A stretch of 64,000 bases of DNA from Rhizophagus irregularis (lineage: Eukaryota > Glomeromycota > Glomeromycetes > Glomerales > Glomeraceae): contig NC_089434.1 in the NCBI RefSeq assembly GCF_026210795.1, positions 5,518,001 through 5,582,000 of the forward strand. The letters run 5' to 3'. The notes under the pieces are model-generated. The model saw nothing but the letters and a program-made list of their open reading frames with translations. It had not been told where the DNA came from and ran no database searches. How positions within the stretch are numbered: position 1 is the stretch's first letter; every line of letters starts with the position of its first letter. Positions 1-13,115 of this stretch are shown piece by piece. A program made the position numbers and the translations under genes.

Positions 1-2760
1 TCGAAACATTACACTAAATTACGCCTAAACAAATTTCCTGATGTAGTAAATAGTTTGTTTAAATGGTAAAATCAAGGATGCAATATCTTTATGATAGTAG
101 ACCTTCTAAATAAATCTTAGACTGACCATAATTTTTCTGAAATACCAGTTGTATTAGATGGAAACTGGGTTCAATTCTGATTAAATTAAATACTAGTAGC
201 AGTTTTGGTGGTTAATAACTATCTAAGTCTGTACTTTCTTAGTACCTTTTATTCAAATGATCACTTCTATACCACTTGAAGATTTATAACTATATCATCA
301 GTACCTGGCAATTGTAGATTGTAGTAGTCTTTAAGTAAAATCTTATTCTTAAAATAGTGATATAGAAGGATTTCTAAATGATAATCCATTATAACTGATA
401 AAAGTTCTCATATTTAGGTGGCTAAAAAGTGAATTTAATATAAATATTAAGTTATCTTTACTAAAATATAAATAAAAATTAAGTAGGAGGTTTTATTAGA
501 TTTAAGTCTAAACTTATACTTGCATGTAAAAAGGATGGGATGATAGGTAGGTTTGTAAATTAGATTTATTGGTTATAAAGTTCTGTTTATCTGAGGTCTT
601 TCTGAGTATTTTCATCTGCTAACAGTTCTAAATCCATATAAATAATTACCTTGGCTTTAAGAAAAATATTACAATTAATTTATTTTTTTACTTAATAGAA
701 GTAAATTAGATATATAGTTAATAGTATTGTAATTTTCAAATTATATGGAAAGAGTATTATTTAATAGTATAATTCAAAATAATTAATTTTGCAAATAAAG
801 AAATTATTATATTTTTTATTATATATAAAATCTTATATTATTTTAATAAAAACCTATTGTCTTTAACTAATCATTAATAATAATATGTAAGTTTGATCGT
901 CACCTCGTGATTAAGCCGAATTTTGATCACGTGATAGAGTATTAAAAGTAAATTGACCAGACTTGATCGGATATTAAGAATTCAAGTACGTTATCCCAGA
1001 AAAGATTAATAATTTCTTAATTAAGCCGTATAGTATTATGTTTTATATAATTTAGGTTGTAAAACTACAAATCTGGGTTCTTAACGTGTAATAAACTATG
1101 TGATAAAAAAGAATTTGACAAATAATTTATTATAATCTTCTAAAAGATAGAGAAAAATTTAGGTGATTTATTAATAATAAAGTAAACTGTGAAATTAGAG
1201 CATTTAGCTAACAAATATTGATATGAGTTAAGACGTAATGTTATAGTTAATGCTCGCTAAATGATATGGGATAAATTTTTTAATCTCAAATAGTCCAATA
1301 TCGTCTAATATCGTGGAAATAATTAGATTTAGAAATATAATCTAATAATTTATAATTTTAGAAATATAATTTAATATAAAAACGTAGTAAATCAAATTAC
1401 AATTTACTACAGGAAAATGATGATTCAAAAGAGTTTTTTTTATAGAGTGCGATAAAAAATTATTCCCTCTTGAGGTCTTTTTTCAAGAAATTTTGCACGT
1501 CCCAATAAAAAATGGGTTTAGAAATTATCAAACGACATGTTTGGTAATTTCGTCGATATATTATAGTACGAAAATTTTTATTTAAAAAAAGTGAATTGGT
1601 GTTTGAGATTCATTTTTAAATATTTTGAAAAAAGAATTATTTTTTTTCTGGAGCTTTTCTACGGGGTCTATTTATAATGTAGGCGAGTCGGTTCATTTTA
1701 ATTGTTTATATGACATGTTTAGAAGTTTAATATTCAAATTTAGCTTAAGAGGAAATACAAATAAACTAAATTAAGCTTTGTCCAATAGTTGATAAAGCTT
1801 TGATTCACACGTAAAGACAATGTTAAAAATATGTGCGCCCGTAAAGACAATGGTAAAATAAATGCGCCCGCCCATTTATGTTACGCGCATGATATCATGT
1901 TGAACGAGGAAAAAAAAAATTTTTTTTTTCTTTTTTTCTTTGTTCTAAATCCACTAACGAATGAGGATGATACAAAAATAAATTTCCTTATCGGAAGATC
2001 AAGATTCAAGATTCAAGATAATTTTTTATGTTTATGAGATCATATTAAATGCTACAATGTTTGAACCAAATTTTGCGATAGTTAGAATTCACGTTATATT
2101 AGGATTCGCTATCAAATTCACGATAGTGCCGATTGGCAATTAGGAAAATTTGATCCTACCAAAAACTATAATTAAACCCATTCTTAATGCAGCATCATAT
2201 TTAATACTTGGATCTTCTGATATATATACCTAATAATACATTTATCCCATCTTAAATCTTTCTTTCAATTTGAGCGTCCTCATTCAGGGAGTATAGCGAT
2301 TCGATAGATGTGTGCTATATGCATAATATTTTTTGAGAATTTGTTTACCCCAATCTTATTATGAAATTTCTTTGACAAGCCTAATTAATTGATGCGCGTC
2401 ATACAATTTATACAACATATGTATTATAATCAAGTTATTGCACAAAAAAAGCCAAAAACTGGATTTAGTAAACAATGAGCAAACATAAAAAGAAATGCAA
2501 CATCCGGATTAAAGTTTTAAATTAATACGCTGAAATCAAATAAGTCCAATTAGAGTATATCTAAGCGTATAAATAATACAATATGTGATTTAATCAATGG
2601 TATTAAATAGCATAAATTATTAAATTCAAAAAAAAAAATAATAATAATTTTGGTAGTTTATTAATCAAAATTTATTTGAGCCAAAATACTAAAGAATTAC
2701 TATGTTACTTTGTAAATTTAGCATTGAATTAATTGCAAATAAAATTTTGCCACAACAAAA
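1..2760. other. AT-rich gene-free stretch
   Basis: No gene is supported here. Open frames are short and follow A/T homopolymers; the longest, a 68-codon frame at 1831-2037, encodes a Phe/Asn/Lys-rich low-complexity product and straddles a poly-A/poly-T tract. A short direct repeat built on CGTAAAGACAATG occurs at about 1810-1855. No tRNA-like or splice structure was recognised. Confidence 0.5.
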
Positions 2761-2769
2761 CCATTGCAA

Positions 2770-2990
2770 AATTTAAATTCTTTTAACTAAGAGGATACAA
2801 GTTGAATTTCGCGCAAATCGGACTAGTGATGGATGCGTGGACAAACAAGATAAGAAAATGCCGAGTAAGTTTAAATGCAATACAATGATAAGATTATATG
2901 CTCCAGTTATAAGTCCTATAGAATCTTAGGTAAGAATTTGGCAATTATTTCTCGGCGCCCATGGGCCATGGTCTTTATTGGAATGAGGGT
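2770..2990 (+). pseudogene. Possible hAT-type transposase remnant
   Basis: The plus-strand frame around 2815-2880 reads IGLVMDAWTNK, which resembles the conserved 'LTLDGWT' block of hAT transposases and related domesticated genes. Stop codons and frame changes follow immediately, so at most a decayed fragment survives. The match is short and recognised only by eye. Confidence 0.22.
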
Positions 2991-3999
2991 TCCAAAAAAT
3001 GTATTTATAAATAAATTATTAATAAGTAAAGGAATCTTAAAGTAATATAATAACGATACTATAAATAATACTAATCACTGGCCAGGTCAATTTCACTAAT
3101 TGTACTAATTGTAGAAATAAATAATGTTATGATGAGGGTAAGAGCTACCAAACAGGAATATTCTGATGAATTATAACCTGAATAGCCGAAAATTTATTAT
3201 ATTTTTTATCATAAAATTAATTATAAAATTATTAAATATTTACTTAATATTAATAACGAACTGCCTCATTTTTTTTAAAAAATTTTTTGAATTTTTAAAT
3301 TTTTTTTATTAATTGAATTTGCGGTTCTGCTATTTCTGCTAGATTGGCGTTATTACTTCCGCCAATGTATTGGAATATTTCCCCATCACAAGTGTCAACC
3401 GCCCCTTGAGCACTCTCCCTATTTCACATACAACTGCCTAACCGCTTCTTCGTTAAGATTACCGAAAATATTTTGTCTATAGTAATCAATTTCTTCCCAA
3501 GATCATACCAGATTGGCCAGATTGATTAGATTGATATCAGATTGGTCATACGCGGGTGACACGAATAAACCTTTCAGAATAAACGAAAATCTCAAAACGA
3601 TATCAAAAAGATCCTTCCTCTACAACAAAGCCAAAGTTGTCAAGATTGAAGAAATGATTGAATGGTGATATAACAATTTGATCAACCATCAAAACCAATT
3701 AAGGCGCTAAAATTACGCTATAAAATTTGTGTTGATAAAAATTTTGTGATGCAGTAGCCACCTAAATCATTGTTGCATATTTATAGAATCCTTCACCCAA
3801 CATAATACTGAAATAAAACAATTTTTACTTAGTTGCTGATCTGGGGTTTTTAAAAAATGTTTTTCTTTGAAAAAAAAAAGGAATTTTGCTTACATAGATA
3901 CAATTCAATCAATTCAATTCTTTGAAATTCTGGCTAAATTTAATTTAAAATAATGAATTAATATTTTTTGAATGTGATCGAATATTATAATTTAAATAT
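2991..3999. other. Intergenic, no gene seen
   Basis: AT-rich sequence with a slightly more GC-balanced patch at 3340-3660 that may be old coding DNA on the minus strand. Short blocks such as NIFGNLNEEAV appear but are interrupted by stops. No product can be assigned. Confidence 0.4.
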
Positions 4000-4497
4000 T
4001 AATATAGCACATATTCACTGAATAATTAACATTTACATGACAGTTCAGACAATCTCGGCAGCTCCATTTAATACGGCCAAGACACCCTTCCACATCAAAT
4101 GCAGGGATATCCTTTCCAATGCATTATATCATGGCAATGATAATAGATTCTGGCTTCCATGCAAAATATTTGGGAAGCTGAGCGTTCAGGCGGTTCGCGA
4201 AAAGGTCTATCCTGAATTCCCCACAGACGATTGAGGTATTGAAAATAATTGGATTCGGTTTCCAATTGTTTCGATCTACCCTTGTCCGAAATGCTTGGCG
4301 TTCAAGATTCCTGGAACATGTTCCGCTTGTAGTTGAAGTTTGAACAATAATACTAAAACGGGAGTGGTCTTGAAAGTACGAACCCAGAGTTTAAAATTTT
4401 CGGATGGATCTCTAACTATGGGAGATTTCAGGAGATGATTTGGAAGAAAATTCCTCTTGATAAAAATTTGATCTATATCCTCCATAATCAAAAATAG
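4000..4497 (-). pseudogene. DIRS/Ngaro-like retrotransposon fragment (end of RT/RNase H)
   Basis: Read on the minus strand, the first part contains LQAEHVPGILNAKH, the block found at the end of retroelement RNase H domains (usually 'EHVPGxxNxxAD'). After a frameshift near 4276 the text continues as DRNNWKPNPIIF, then FRIDLFANRLNAQLPKYFAW and KPES. That second block matches the 'VDLFASRLNxQLPKYxSWxPDP' segment that follows RNase H in DIRS- and Ngaro-type tyrosine-recombinase retroelements. The frameshift and in-frame stops (for example after IIIAMI, near 4127) show it is dead. No recombinase domain or terminal repeats were found nearby, so it is an isolated piece. The family call rests on motif recognition alone. 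Confidence 0.62.
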
Positions 4498-5483
4498 GTT
4501 TATGAAAACTCAAATTATTTTCTGCTAAAACGACAACATTCCACATCCGAACAATTAAATTCTCTTTATTTAATTATACCCTAAAAAGTAAATATTGAAT
4601 TTTAATTTAATAAATGATTAAAATTCTATGTTCTACTTAAATTATAAAAAAAAAATTTATCTGTGACATACTATGCGATCTTTACACTGCATTATATCTT
4701 TATGATACACTTCAATATGATACATTCTGAGGAAGGCTAAAAATTATTTAGAGTTTGAAGATAAATAACATAAAAAGCTAAACAAACGATATACCTGTGC
4801 CCAAAATTTAGTCGGCAATCGTTCTTATTGAATAATTTGTTGTATGTGTTCTTTGAGTAAATGGTCGATCTCTTCTTTTACTTTTAGTAATTTATTCCTT
4901 GAAAACATGAAAACAGCGATAATAAAAACAACCGATACTGACAAAAACAGTGGTTTTGTAGTAAGTTGTATGAAGCATGAATTTCAAGAAGTAAACTAAT
5001 ATCTAAGAATGGACGAGATTATTGAATAAAACAAATTTAAAACGCGTAAAACGCAACAGCTGCACCCACAGGCGGCTACAGAAACTACAGTATATTATAA
5101 TTTAACTCTCAGAAGAAAGTCTTAATTTAAAGGAAAGTATAATCGTATGATCGGGAACACGCAAGTGGCCTTTGATATAGATTTATTATGAAATTAAAGG
5201 TCAAAAATAATCATCGCAGCATTATTTTGGATTTTTGGACATATTACCATTCTGTACATTCTGTAGAGATGATCCGTGGATAATCTTTTAAAAGAATGCA
5301 CCTAGTAACACAATGAAATTTTTGCTTAAAAAAATTTTTTATAATTTACGAAAACGCAAGAAAAATAAATAAAAAAGTAAGAAGGAATATCTCAAATAAT
5401 TTTTCGGAGGCCAAATTTGACTTTAAAATATATTATATTTTCGTGTACGGAATTTTTTAAAACTTTACTGCAACACTTTAAAA
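4498..5483. other. Intergenic, no gene seen
   Basis: AT-rich DNA with only short frames. I see no splice-consistent coding segment and no clear repeat boundaries. Confidence 0.4.
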
Positions 5484-7980
5484 GTTTGGATTTTGGGAAC
5501 GGACTTTTAGGTAAAGGTAAATAAGGGGAGGAGTTATTAAGTTTGATAATTCTAATTAATATTTTTTATTTTTGCCTTTATTTAATAGGATAATACGTGT
5601 TATCCGTATTACTGTGCCATACATGGATAACATAGATACAGATATCCGTTCAATTTTTTCTTTAACCAGACTTAATTTTACATGGATATTGAATTTAGAT
5701 TATAGATATATATCTATGAATAACTTGGATATACGGATCTAAACTCTACTCTTTTAAGACCTGGTTGTATGTAATTCCCAATTTTTAGTTCATATCATCT
5801 TAGAGGATTGGCCTATACTGGGAACTTTCGCAAATGATACTAGGAAAAAAGAACAATCCTTTATTTCAGATGCAGCACTATTCATATGATGGTAGCTTTC
5901 TGATAGATATGCTATGATTTTGATGAGGGCTAGTAATATTGTCAAGGCCCAACTACAACTCATTTGTTATTTAAGAAAATAGGAATAGATCAAATTTACC
6001 TCTTCTTTCTCCGCACCTTCACCATTCCTTTTTTTTTCTACCCCTTCCTTTACTTTCATCACTCCATCGATCAAGATAATATTTTATTTAATTCACATAC
6101 CAAAAACGCATCGAAACTATTAAAGGCTATAGAAAAGGGGGAGGGGAATAAAGAAAATGCAAAACCTTAAATACAATGCGTACTTTCTCAAAAATTTCAA
6201 AGGAAACAATAGAGAATATGAAGCGCAGGCTTTAGAGATAACAACACTTTGAAGTTTGGATTCTGGGAAAGGACTTTTAGGTAAATAGGGAAGGAGTTAT
6301 TTTTAAGATTGATAATACTTTTAATATTTTTTTATTTTTGCTTTTAGAAGCTGAAGCGACTTGGATAATACGTGTTATCCGTATTACTGTGCTATACATG
6401 GATAACATGGATACAAAATATCCGTTCGATTTTTTCTTTAACCAGGCTTAATTTATACATGGATTACGGATATTGAATTTAGATTATGATGGATACATGT
6501 CTATGAATAACTTGGATATACGGATCTAAACCCTACTTTTTTAAGACCTGATTGTATGTAATTCCCAATTTTTAATCCGTTTCATAATAGAGGATGGCCT
6601 ATACTGGGAGCTTCCGCAAATGATACTAGGAAAAAAGATATTTCAGATGATGGTAGCTTTCTGATAGATATGCTATGATTTCGATGGTTGAGGGCTGGTA
6701 ATATTGCCAAGGCTTAACCACAACTAATTCTCTGTATTCTTTCGCTGTGTGAATGTTTACTTCTAACCAGATTCCATTTATATCAGATAAGCCCATTTGT
6801 TATTTTAAGAAAATAGGAATAGGTCAAATTTACCTCTTCTTTCTCTGCACCTTCGCCTTTGTTATTCCTTTTTTTTCTACCCCTTCCTTTACTTTTATCA
6901 CTCCATTCTTTGCCCTTCGATCAAGATAATATTTTATTTAATTCACATACCAAAAACACATCGAAACTATTAAAGGCTATAGAAAAGGGGGAGAGGAATA
7001 ATTCATAACATATAGAAAATGCAAAACCTTAATAACGCTTAATTACGATACGTACTTTCTCAAAAACTTCAAAGGAGACAATAGAGAATATGAAGCGCAG
7101 GGTTTAGAGATAAGATAGAATTGCAGTTTGGATTTTGGGAACGGACTTTTAGGTAAATAGAGGAGGAGTTATTTTTAAGATTGAAAATACTATTTAATAT
7201 TTTTTTTATTTTTGCTTTTAGAAACTGGAGCGACTTGGATAATACGTGTTATCCGTATTACCGTGTTATACATGGATGATATGGATACAGAATATCCGTT
7301 CAATTTTTTCTTTAACCAGACTTAATTTTTACATGGATATTGAATTTAAGATTATGGATACATGTCTATGAATAACTTGGATATACGGACCTAAAATCTA
7401 CTCTTTTAAGACCTGATTATATGTAATTCCCAATTTTTAGTCCATTTCATCTTAGAGGATGGCCTATACTGGAAGCTTGGAAGCTTCCGCAAATGATACT
7501 AGGAAAAAAGAACAATCCTTTATTTCAGATGTAGTACTATGCATAGATAGTAGCCTTCTGATAGATATGCTATGATTTCGACGGCTGAAGGCTGGTAATA
7601 CTGTTAATCTTGTCAAAGCCCAACCACAACTAATTCTCTGTATTCTTTCACTGTGTGAATGTTTACTTCTAACCAGATTCCATTTATATCAGATAAGCCC
7701 ATTTGTTATTTTAAGAAAATAGGAATAGGTCAAATTTACCTCTTCTTTCTCTGCCCTTCACCTTTGTCATCTCTTTTTTTTCTACCCCTTCCTTTACTTT
7801 CACCACTCCATTCTTTGCCCTTCGATCAAGATAATATTTTATTTAATTCACATACCAAAAACACATCGAAGCTATTAAAAGCTATAGAAAGGGGGGAGGA
7901 TAGTTCATAACATATTAAAGAAAATGCAAACCCTTAAGAACGCTTAATTACGACGCGTACTTTCTCAAAATCATCAAAGG
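5484..7980. repeat. Three tandem copies of a ~770-870 bp unit
   Basis: The anchor GTTTGGATT(T/C)TGGGAA followed by GGACTTTTAGGTAAA occurs at about 5484, 6254 and 7126, giving periods of roughly 770 and 872 bp and a third unit ending near 7980. Each unit also carries GGATAATACGTGTTATCCG (an imperfect palindrome), a block reading AAGAAAATAGGAATAG.TCAA, a pyrimidine-rich tract, and an end block with AAAGCTATAGAAA. Copies differ by point changes and small indels, so the duplication is old. The 60-80-codon frames inside (5964-6170 and 7659-7910) are two versions of the same stretch and look non-coding: they cross poly-pyrimidine tracts and are not preserved in the middle copy. Confidence 0.8.
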
Positions 7981-9590
7981 GTCTGCTTCACGTTTATATT
8001 GGAGTTCATGCAAATAGTAGTTTATGTCAAAAATTCAAGACGTGAAATATATATTTTTTTATTCATTTATTTTTTTTTTTTAAAAAAAGAAAAATGGATG
8101 GTATTTTAAAGTCCGCCACCGCATCGCTTGGTAAGAAATGGCACTAACATTTAAAAAATGATGTATATTATTATATTTAATTTATTTATCTATTTACTTA
8201 TTTTAAAAAAAAGTAATTTATTAATAAACATGGATTGTTCTTTTTTTGGATACTGATGCAGTTATTTTTAACCTAATGTAACCCAATGTAATCCGATGAG
8301 CCACCAGATCGTTACGAAATACCTTCAGGAAAATGATCATGGCGCTTAAGGAGAATAAAGCCAACGAAGCTATTGAACTTCGATCAGCGTTCATAGGATT
8401 TTTCGATTTACAATGAAAAAGATTAGTAGAATTCTTGATGGCAGAGGCGACACGATCTAGCAGAATATACGTTCACAAAAGCGCTGGTTGCCTTTAACCT
8501 GAAAATTTTTTACAAAAGTCTATACTGTGGATTGCATGCAACGTTACCACTTTCGTAGGAAAAATATAAAGTCACAGGAATATCAAGTGTTACCCGAAAT
8601 GATGAAGATAAAAGAAAATGTTAAACCATATCATTATTATCTTTAATCGTAGATCTGAGTGAGAAGAGGATGCGTGTTAAAAGGCAACCAAAAATATGGA
8701 GGAGATTACTTTTTAGCAAGGAATATGAATAGGACAAATTGCGTACTAGTGGATTAAATGAGGATGAAATTTTGAGTGTTCTTAATGGAAGTTTATACCA
8801 TATATTATTTTTCTTCCGAAATCATTATAATAAAAAATGAAATAATCTTGACCCTGTATTATTGGGAAAGATTAGGAATTTAAATTAAAAGTTTTATGAA
8901 TATAACTTATTAGAAATGCAGAATAATAACATATGAAGAAATTGAATAAAAGACAGGTAGACAAGATGGTGACCTTTACTCTTCAGAATCTGTCCGTCAT
9001 GTTGGAGAGCTAAAAATAAATAGCTAAGGATATTGTATAGATTTTCGCACATGCGTTATTGAACTCATTCAATCACGTAATCGGATCTTTATTTCCGCCA
9101 TAAAATGTCGGTACAGGAACAGCCTGCATTAAGTTAACATTTTAGAATATAACATTAGAAATGCAGAATAATAACATATGAAGAAATTGAATAAAAGACA
9201 AGTAGACAAGATGATGACCTTTACTCGTCAGAATCCGTCCGTTATAAATAAATAGCTAGGGATATTGTTATTACACAAGTTTGGACTAAAGTATGGCGCA
9301 ACTTTCAATCGAAAGAGAAGTTAAGAATTCTAGGCGCAGTATAACTATTGGAAAAAGAAATTTAACAATTTAATTTTTAGTAAGAATGTCGTGTAATTTT
9401 TTTAAAAAATAATGTGGATTAGATTTTCAAAAAATTTGAATTTTACATCTATAATTATAATTTTTATACAGAAAAGTTATTAATGTGACAACAATCTCAT
9501 TCAACAATTTATGATATACATGGTCACCTCTGAACGGTACATTTATAAGAATAATTTCCTTTAGAAAGTATAATTATTAGTACTGTAATT
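7981..9590. other. Decayed intergenic DNA with one ~115-bp direct repeat
   Basis: No intact gene. A block starting AGAAATGCAGAATAATAACA at 8912 recurs at 9157 with the same following text (GAAGAAATTGAATAAAAGACA, then GTAGACAAGATG.TGACC), about 90% identical over some 115 bp. The 8240-8900 part is less AT-rich and may be old coding sequence, but every frame is interrupted. Confidence 0.5.
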
Positions 9591-9594
9591 ATTT

Positions 9595-9950
9595 AATTGG
9601 AATTTACTTTTATTTAATATTTTTAATAGATAAATAACGTATCATCTATAAAGAGTAGATATTGTGTTATATTGAGTATATTAAGTATCTCGAGCATAAG
9701 TATTTTTACTATTCTGATTTAAAATATTTTTATTTAAACAAAATGAATTTACTTCTATCTAATACTTCTAATTAAAATAAATAACGTAAAGAGTATAATG
9801 AGTATCTTGAGCTTAAGTATTTTTACTATTCTGACTTAAAATATTTTTATTTAAACAAAATGAATTTACTTCTATCTAATACTTTATAAAAATCATAATT
9901 AAATAAAGAATGTGACATCTAAAAAGGGTATATGAGTATCTAGTCTAAGT
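9595..9950. repeat. Tandem ~110-150 bp AT-rich repeat, three copies
   Basis: The block AAATGAATTTACTTCTATCT followed by AATACTT occurs at about 9741 and 9859, with a diverged copy at about 9600. Each is followed by ATAACGTA...AAAGAGTA and a GAGTATCT(C/T)GAGC element. The second and third copies are nearly identical, so this part of the array is recent. Confidence 0.65.
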
Positions 9951-9994
9951 TTAAGGGCATTGAAACACGACCCGCTGATCCCATGGTTTCAGCT

Positions 9995-10365
9995 TCGTAT
10001 AAACCTCCTTGTATGCTAAGGTCATCATTTTTGATAAAGTCGAATAAATCGTATCTGCTTCTTTTTTCCACATTTGTGATAAAGTTTTAGAATTTTCTTT
10101 ATTACAAATGAATGACCTTTGCAAGGCTCGAATGCTAAAGGTCTTTTGATAAAGCAGAATAAATCGTATCTGTTTCTTTTTTCCACATTTGTGATAAAGT
10201 TTTAGAATTTTCATTATCACAAATGAATGACCTTTGCAAGGCTCGAATTCTAAAGGTCTTTTGATAAAGCCGAATAAATCGTATCTGCTTCTTTTTTCTA
10301 CATTTGTGATAAAGTTTTAGAATTTTCTTTATCACAAATGAATGACCTTTTGCACATGTATAAAG
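9995..10365 (-). repeat. 115-bp tandem repeat, possibly from an HMG-box gene fragment
   Basis: GATAAAGNNGAATAAATCG occurs at 10033, 10148 and 10263, exactly 115 bp apart, with only a few substitutions between units. Because 115 is not a multiple of 3, the minus-strand frame shifts at each unit, so the two overlapping minus-strand frames (9951-10220 and 10135-10335) are the same sequence read in rotation. The minus-strand text NSKTLSQMWKKEADTIYS followed by KLAYKEV-like residues resembles helices 2-3 of an HMG box ('SKIVGDMWKKE...'), a domain expanded in Rhizophagus. That link is weak; the repeat itself is certain. Confidence 0.7.
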
Positions 10366-12730
10366 GACAGTGCAACCGCCTGTTGGTTCTAGATTTTTAC
10401 TGACGGGACTCTTTAATTTTTAAGATTGAGGCATTTGTAAATTAATGATTTTTATAAAATATTCATTCAAGAAGAATGAATCAATAATTGTTATTATAAA
10501 AATATTCATTTAAGAATAATGAATCAATGAAATAATAATTTTTGTTAAAAAGATAATTAATTATTTGTGAAAAATTAATTAATTGAAGGGATATTTTTTG
10601 ATATTTAATCTTTTAATAAAAAATAAATTCAAATAAAAGGCTTCAAATCATCGTCATTTTATAGATGTTTTTCGAATTAGTAACAGTTAGTAAAATAGAA
10701 TTTTTTTGTTCTCCATATTTTTTTTTTAATAAATTAAATGATTGGTAAAATAATAAAAAAAGTAAAGTTTCAACATAAGTATTTTAAAATTAGAAATTTA
10801 ACCTACAAATTTTTTTTTTGTAACGCATTGGTTAATGTTTCAACTTGAACCGCATTGATTAATTAATGTTTCAATTGTAAACTTGGTAGAACAATATTTG
10901 TTAATTATTTGGCTGACAAAGAATGGTTGAAGCAATGAAACACCATTTTTTTTATTTGGCTGACAAAAAGAGTGGTTGGAGCCACTAATGAAACACCATT
11001 TAAACGTTTTGAAAAAATAATGTTAGAGAATTAATTTAATAAAATAAATTGAAAATGTACAAATCTATTATTGAAGTGAATTCATAGGTTACGATCTAAA
11101 TTTCTTTTGATATTCGCTTTAAAGTTAATTGTTAATATGTTAATTCTTATATTTAATCTTAAAAATCGCACGAATTTTGCGTATATATTTTAATTATACT
11201 GTGAAATTTCTTTGTGATTTGATTGGACCAGATTTATTAAAAAGTCAAATTATATTTGTTTCGCGACTAAAAATAAATCGAAAAAAATCGGATTGAAATT
11301 CAAATTTGGATTGAATGGCACAATTTGAAACAAATCAAGACCAAATGATTTACAAATTTGGGAACAACGGTGTGTGTAACATATATTAGGAACGCGCTAC
11401 GATTTTATAATTAAAATATATTTGAACTTATAAATATTATTGTAATTAAAAAAAAATTGATTGTTTATTATTAAGAACAATATTTAAAATATATTAAAAT
11501 AGACTTTTAATTCTTCACTATAAAAAATTTTATCCGTTATTTCTGTAAAAAATTCCGTAAAAATGAACCTTTCACGGAACCATTCGAGGAAAATGTAAAT
11601 AATTCGATAAATTCCGGGATATAAGGAGCCTTTTACGGAAAAAAGACGGAATATTAAAAAACGGATCGACTTTTTTTTACAGGGCTTGTGTAATAAATAT
11701 AATATTTATAAAAGTCATATATAAATTATTTGAATATGACTGAAAAAAAAAAAGATAGAATTGGCGATCGGAAATGCCGAAATGCTAAATCCGTTAACGA
11801 ATTAAACTTCATTCTAAACTAAAAAAGGAGTTCTATGATGAATTAGATATTGACATCTTTGTGAAACGCATGCAGTTCTTTAGTGTTTCATGATAAAAAT
11901 AAAATTTTTTTTAATTATTCCATTTTGTTAAAAAAATTCTCATCAAACTTCTTTTGTTTTGCTTTTTCAGTAAGTCTTTACTTAATTTATAGAATTCATA
12001 TATTTTATATTTTGTGTAATATATAAATATATAAATATATTATTAACAAAGATTTCAACTTGATAACGCGCATAAATTATTTTTTAATTTTATACAAACG
12101 AATCACATAAAATGAATAAATTAAAAAAAATTCGTTAGAATCTTCTAAATGTAACAATTAAAAATTCTATTTTATAAAATAATTTATATTGTAATATAAT
12201 TAAATAATACTATCATCGCGAGGATGGATACAGTATATGTTAAAAACAATATTAAAAATTTTATCATGATTATCAACGTTCACTGTTCACATAGATTCTT
12301 CTATTATTATTTCTTTCGGATAAATGTTTCTAATTGATTATTTTAATAATAAGACAATAGTAAACTAATTTAATTAAATTTCTTAATTTAGTTTCATTCA
12401 TATTCCGTCGAAAATCTAAAAATAATAAAAAGATTAATACATTTTTACCGTTCAACATTTGCGATACATTAGTGATTTTGAATATGAAAATAATATTCTG
12501 ATATTTGATTACCCGACTCCTGTATTAAATCTAAAAGAACTTTAATCGTTTTTGGATGCAATTAACATTTTTTTTAGGAATCAATTATACCAATTAATAT
12601 GTAATGCATCAAAACGAAGGACAAAAAAAGAAAATATAAATAGGGTTCACTGTAAATATTGAAGTAAGAAATAAAAATTGTAATATCTTTAATATATTAA
12701 ACCCCTATCTTTTATTTGTCATTTTTAATT
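10366..12730. other. AT-rich intergenic DNA
   Basis: No coding region is supported. A ~48-bp direct duplication built on GGCTGACAAA...GTGG/TGGTTG...ATGAAACACCATTT sits at about 10910-11000. A stretch at 11540-11690 with repeated TTCCGT/ACGGAA words and CTGTAAAAA-like ends may be a decayed short transposon. The rest is low-complexity A/T. Confidence 0.45.
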
Positions 12731-12884
12731 TAAAATGAAATCAAAAAATAAGCTTCGGCTATTTTTACTATACTCAATATTTGAAAAACAATCTAAACAA
12801 TCAATTTTATTATTATTTATACAATATATTATTATTATGAAGAAACTGGATCTAACATCTATCTGGCCATCGTGGATTTCTAGT

Positions 12885-13115
12885 CTCGATGAAGATTCTT
12901 CATCATCAACAATAGATACGATGAAGAATATTCATCGTCAACAATAGATAAGATGAAGAATCTTCATCGTCAACAATAGATAAGATGAAGAATCTTCATC
13001 GTCAACAACATCATATACGATGAAGATTCTTCATCGTCAACATTTTACATGATGAAGATTCTTTATCGTCAACAACATCATATACGATGAAGATTCAACA
13101 ATACACGATGTTCAT
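12885..13115. repeat. Minisatellite with palindromic GATGAAGA(A/T)TCTTCATC core
   Basis: About seven units of roughly 32-38 bp, each containing GATGAAGA(A/T)TCTTCATC followed by GTCAACA and a variable ATAGATAAG or CATCATATAC spacer. The core is self-complementary apart from its central base, and both A- and T-centred versions occur. It overlaps the end of a 70-codon plus-strand frame (12735-12947) whose product (Lys/Ile-rich, then SSLDEDSSSS) is not recognisable as a protein. Confidence 0.75.

Noticed and set aside
4037-4234. 65-codon plus-strand frame
   Set aside because: Antisense to the DIRS-like fragment, which gives recognisable retroelement motifs on the minus strand.
12885-13115. Possible CRISPR-like array (palindromic repeat with spacers)
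   Set aside because: The spacers are themselves repeated (ATAGATAAG, CATCATATAC), unit length varies, and the genome is eukaryotic; it is a minisatellite.
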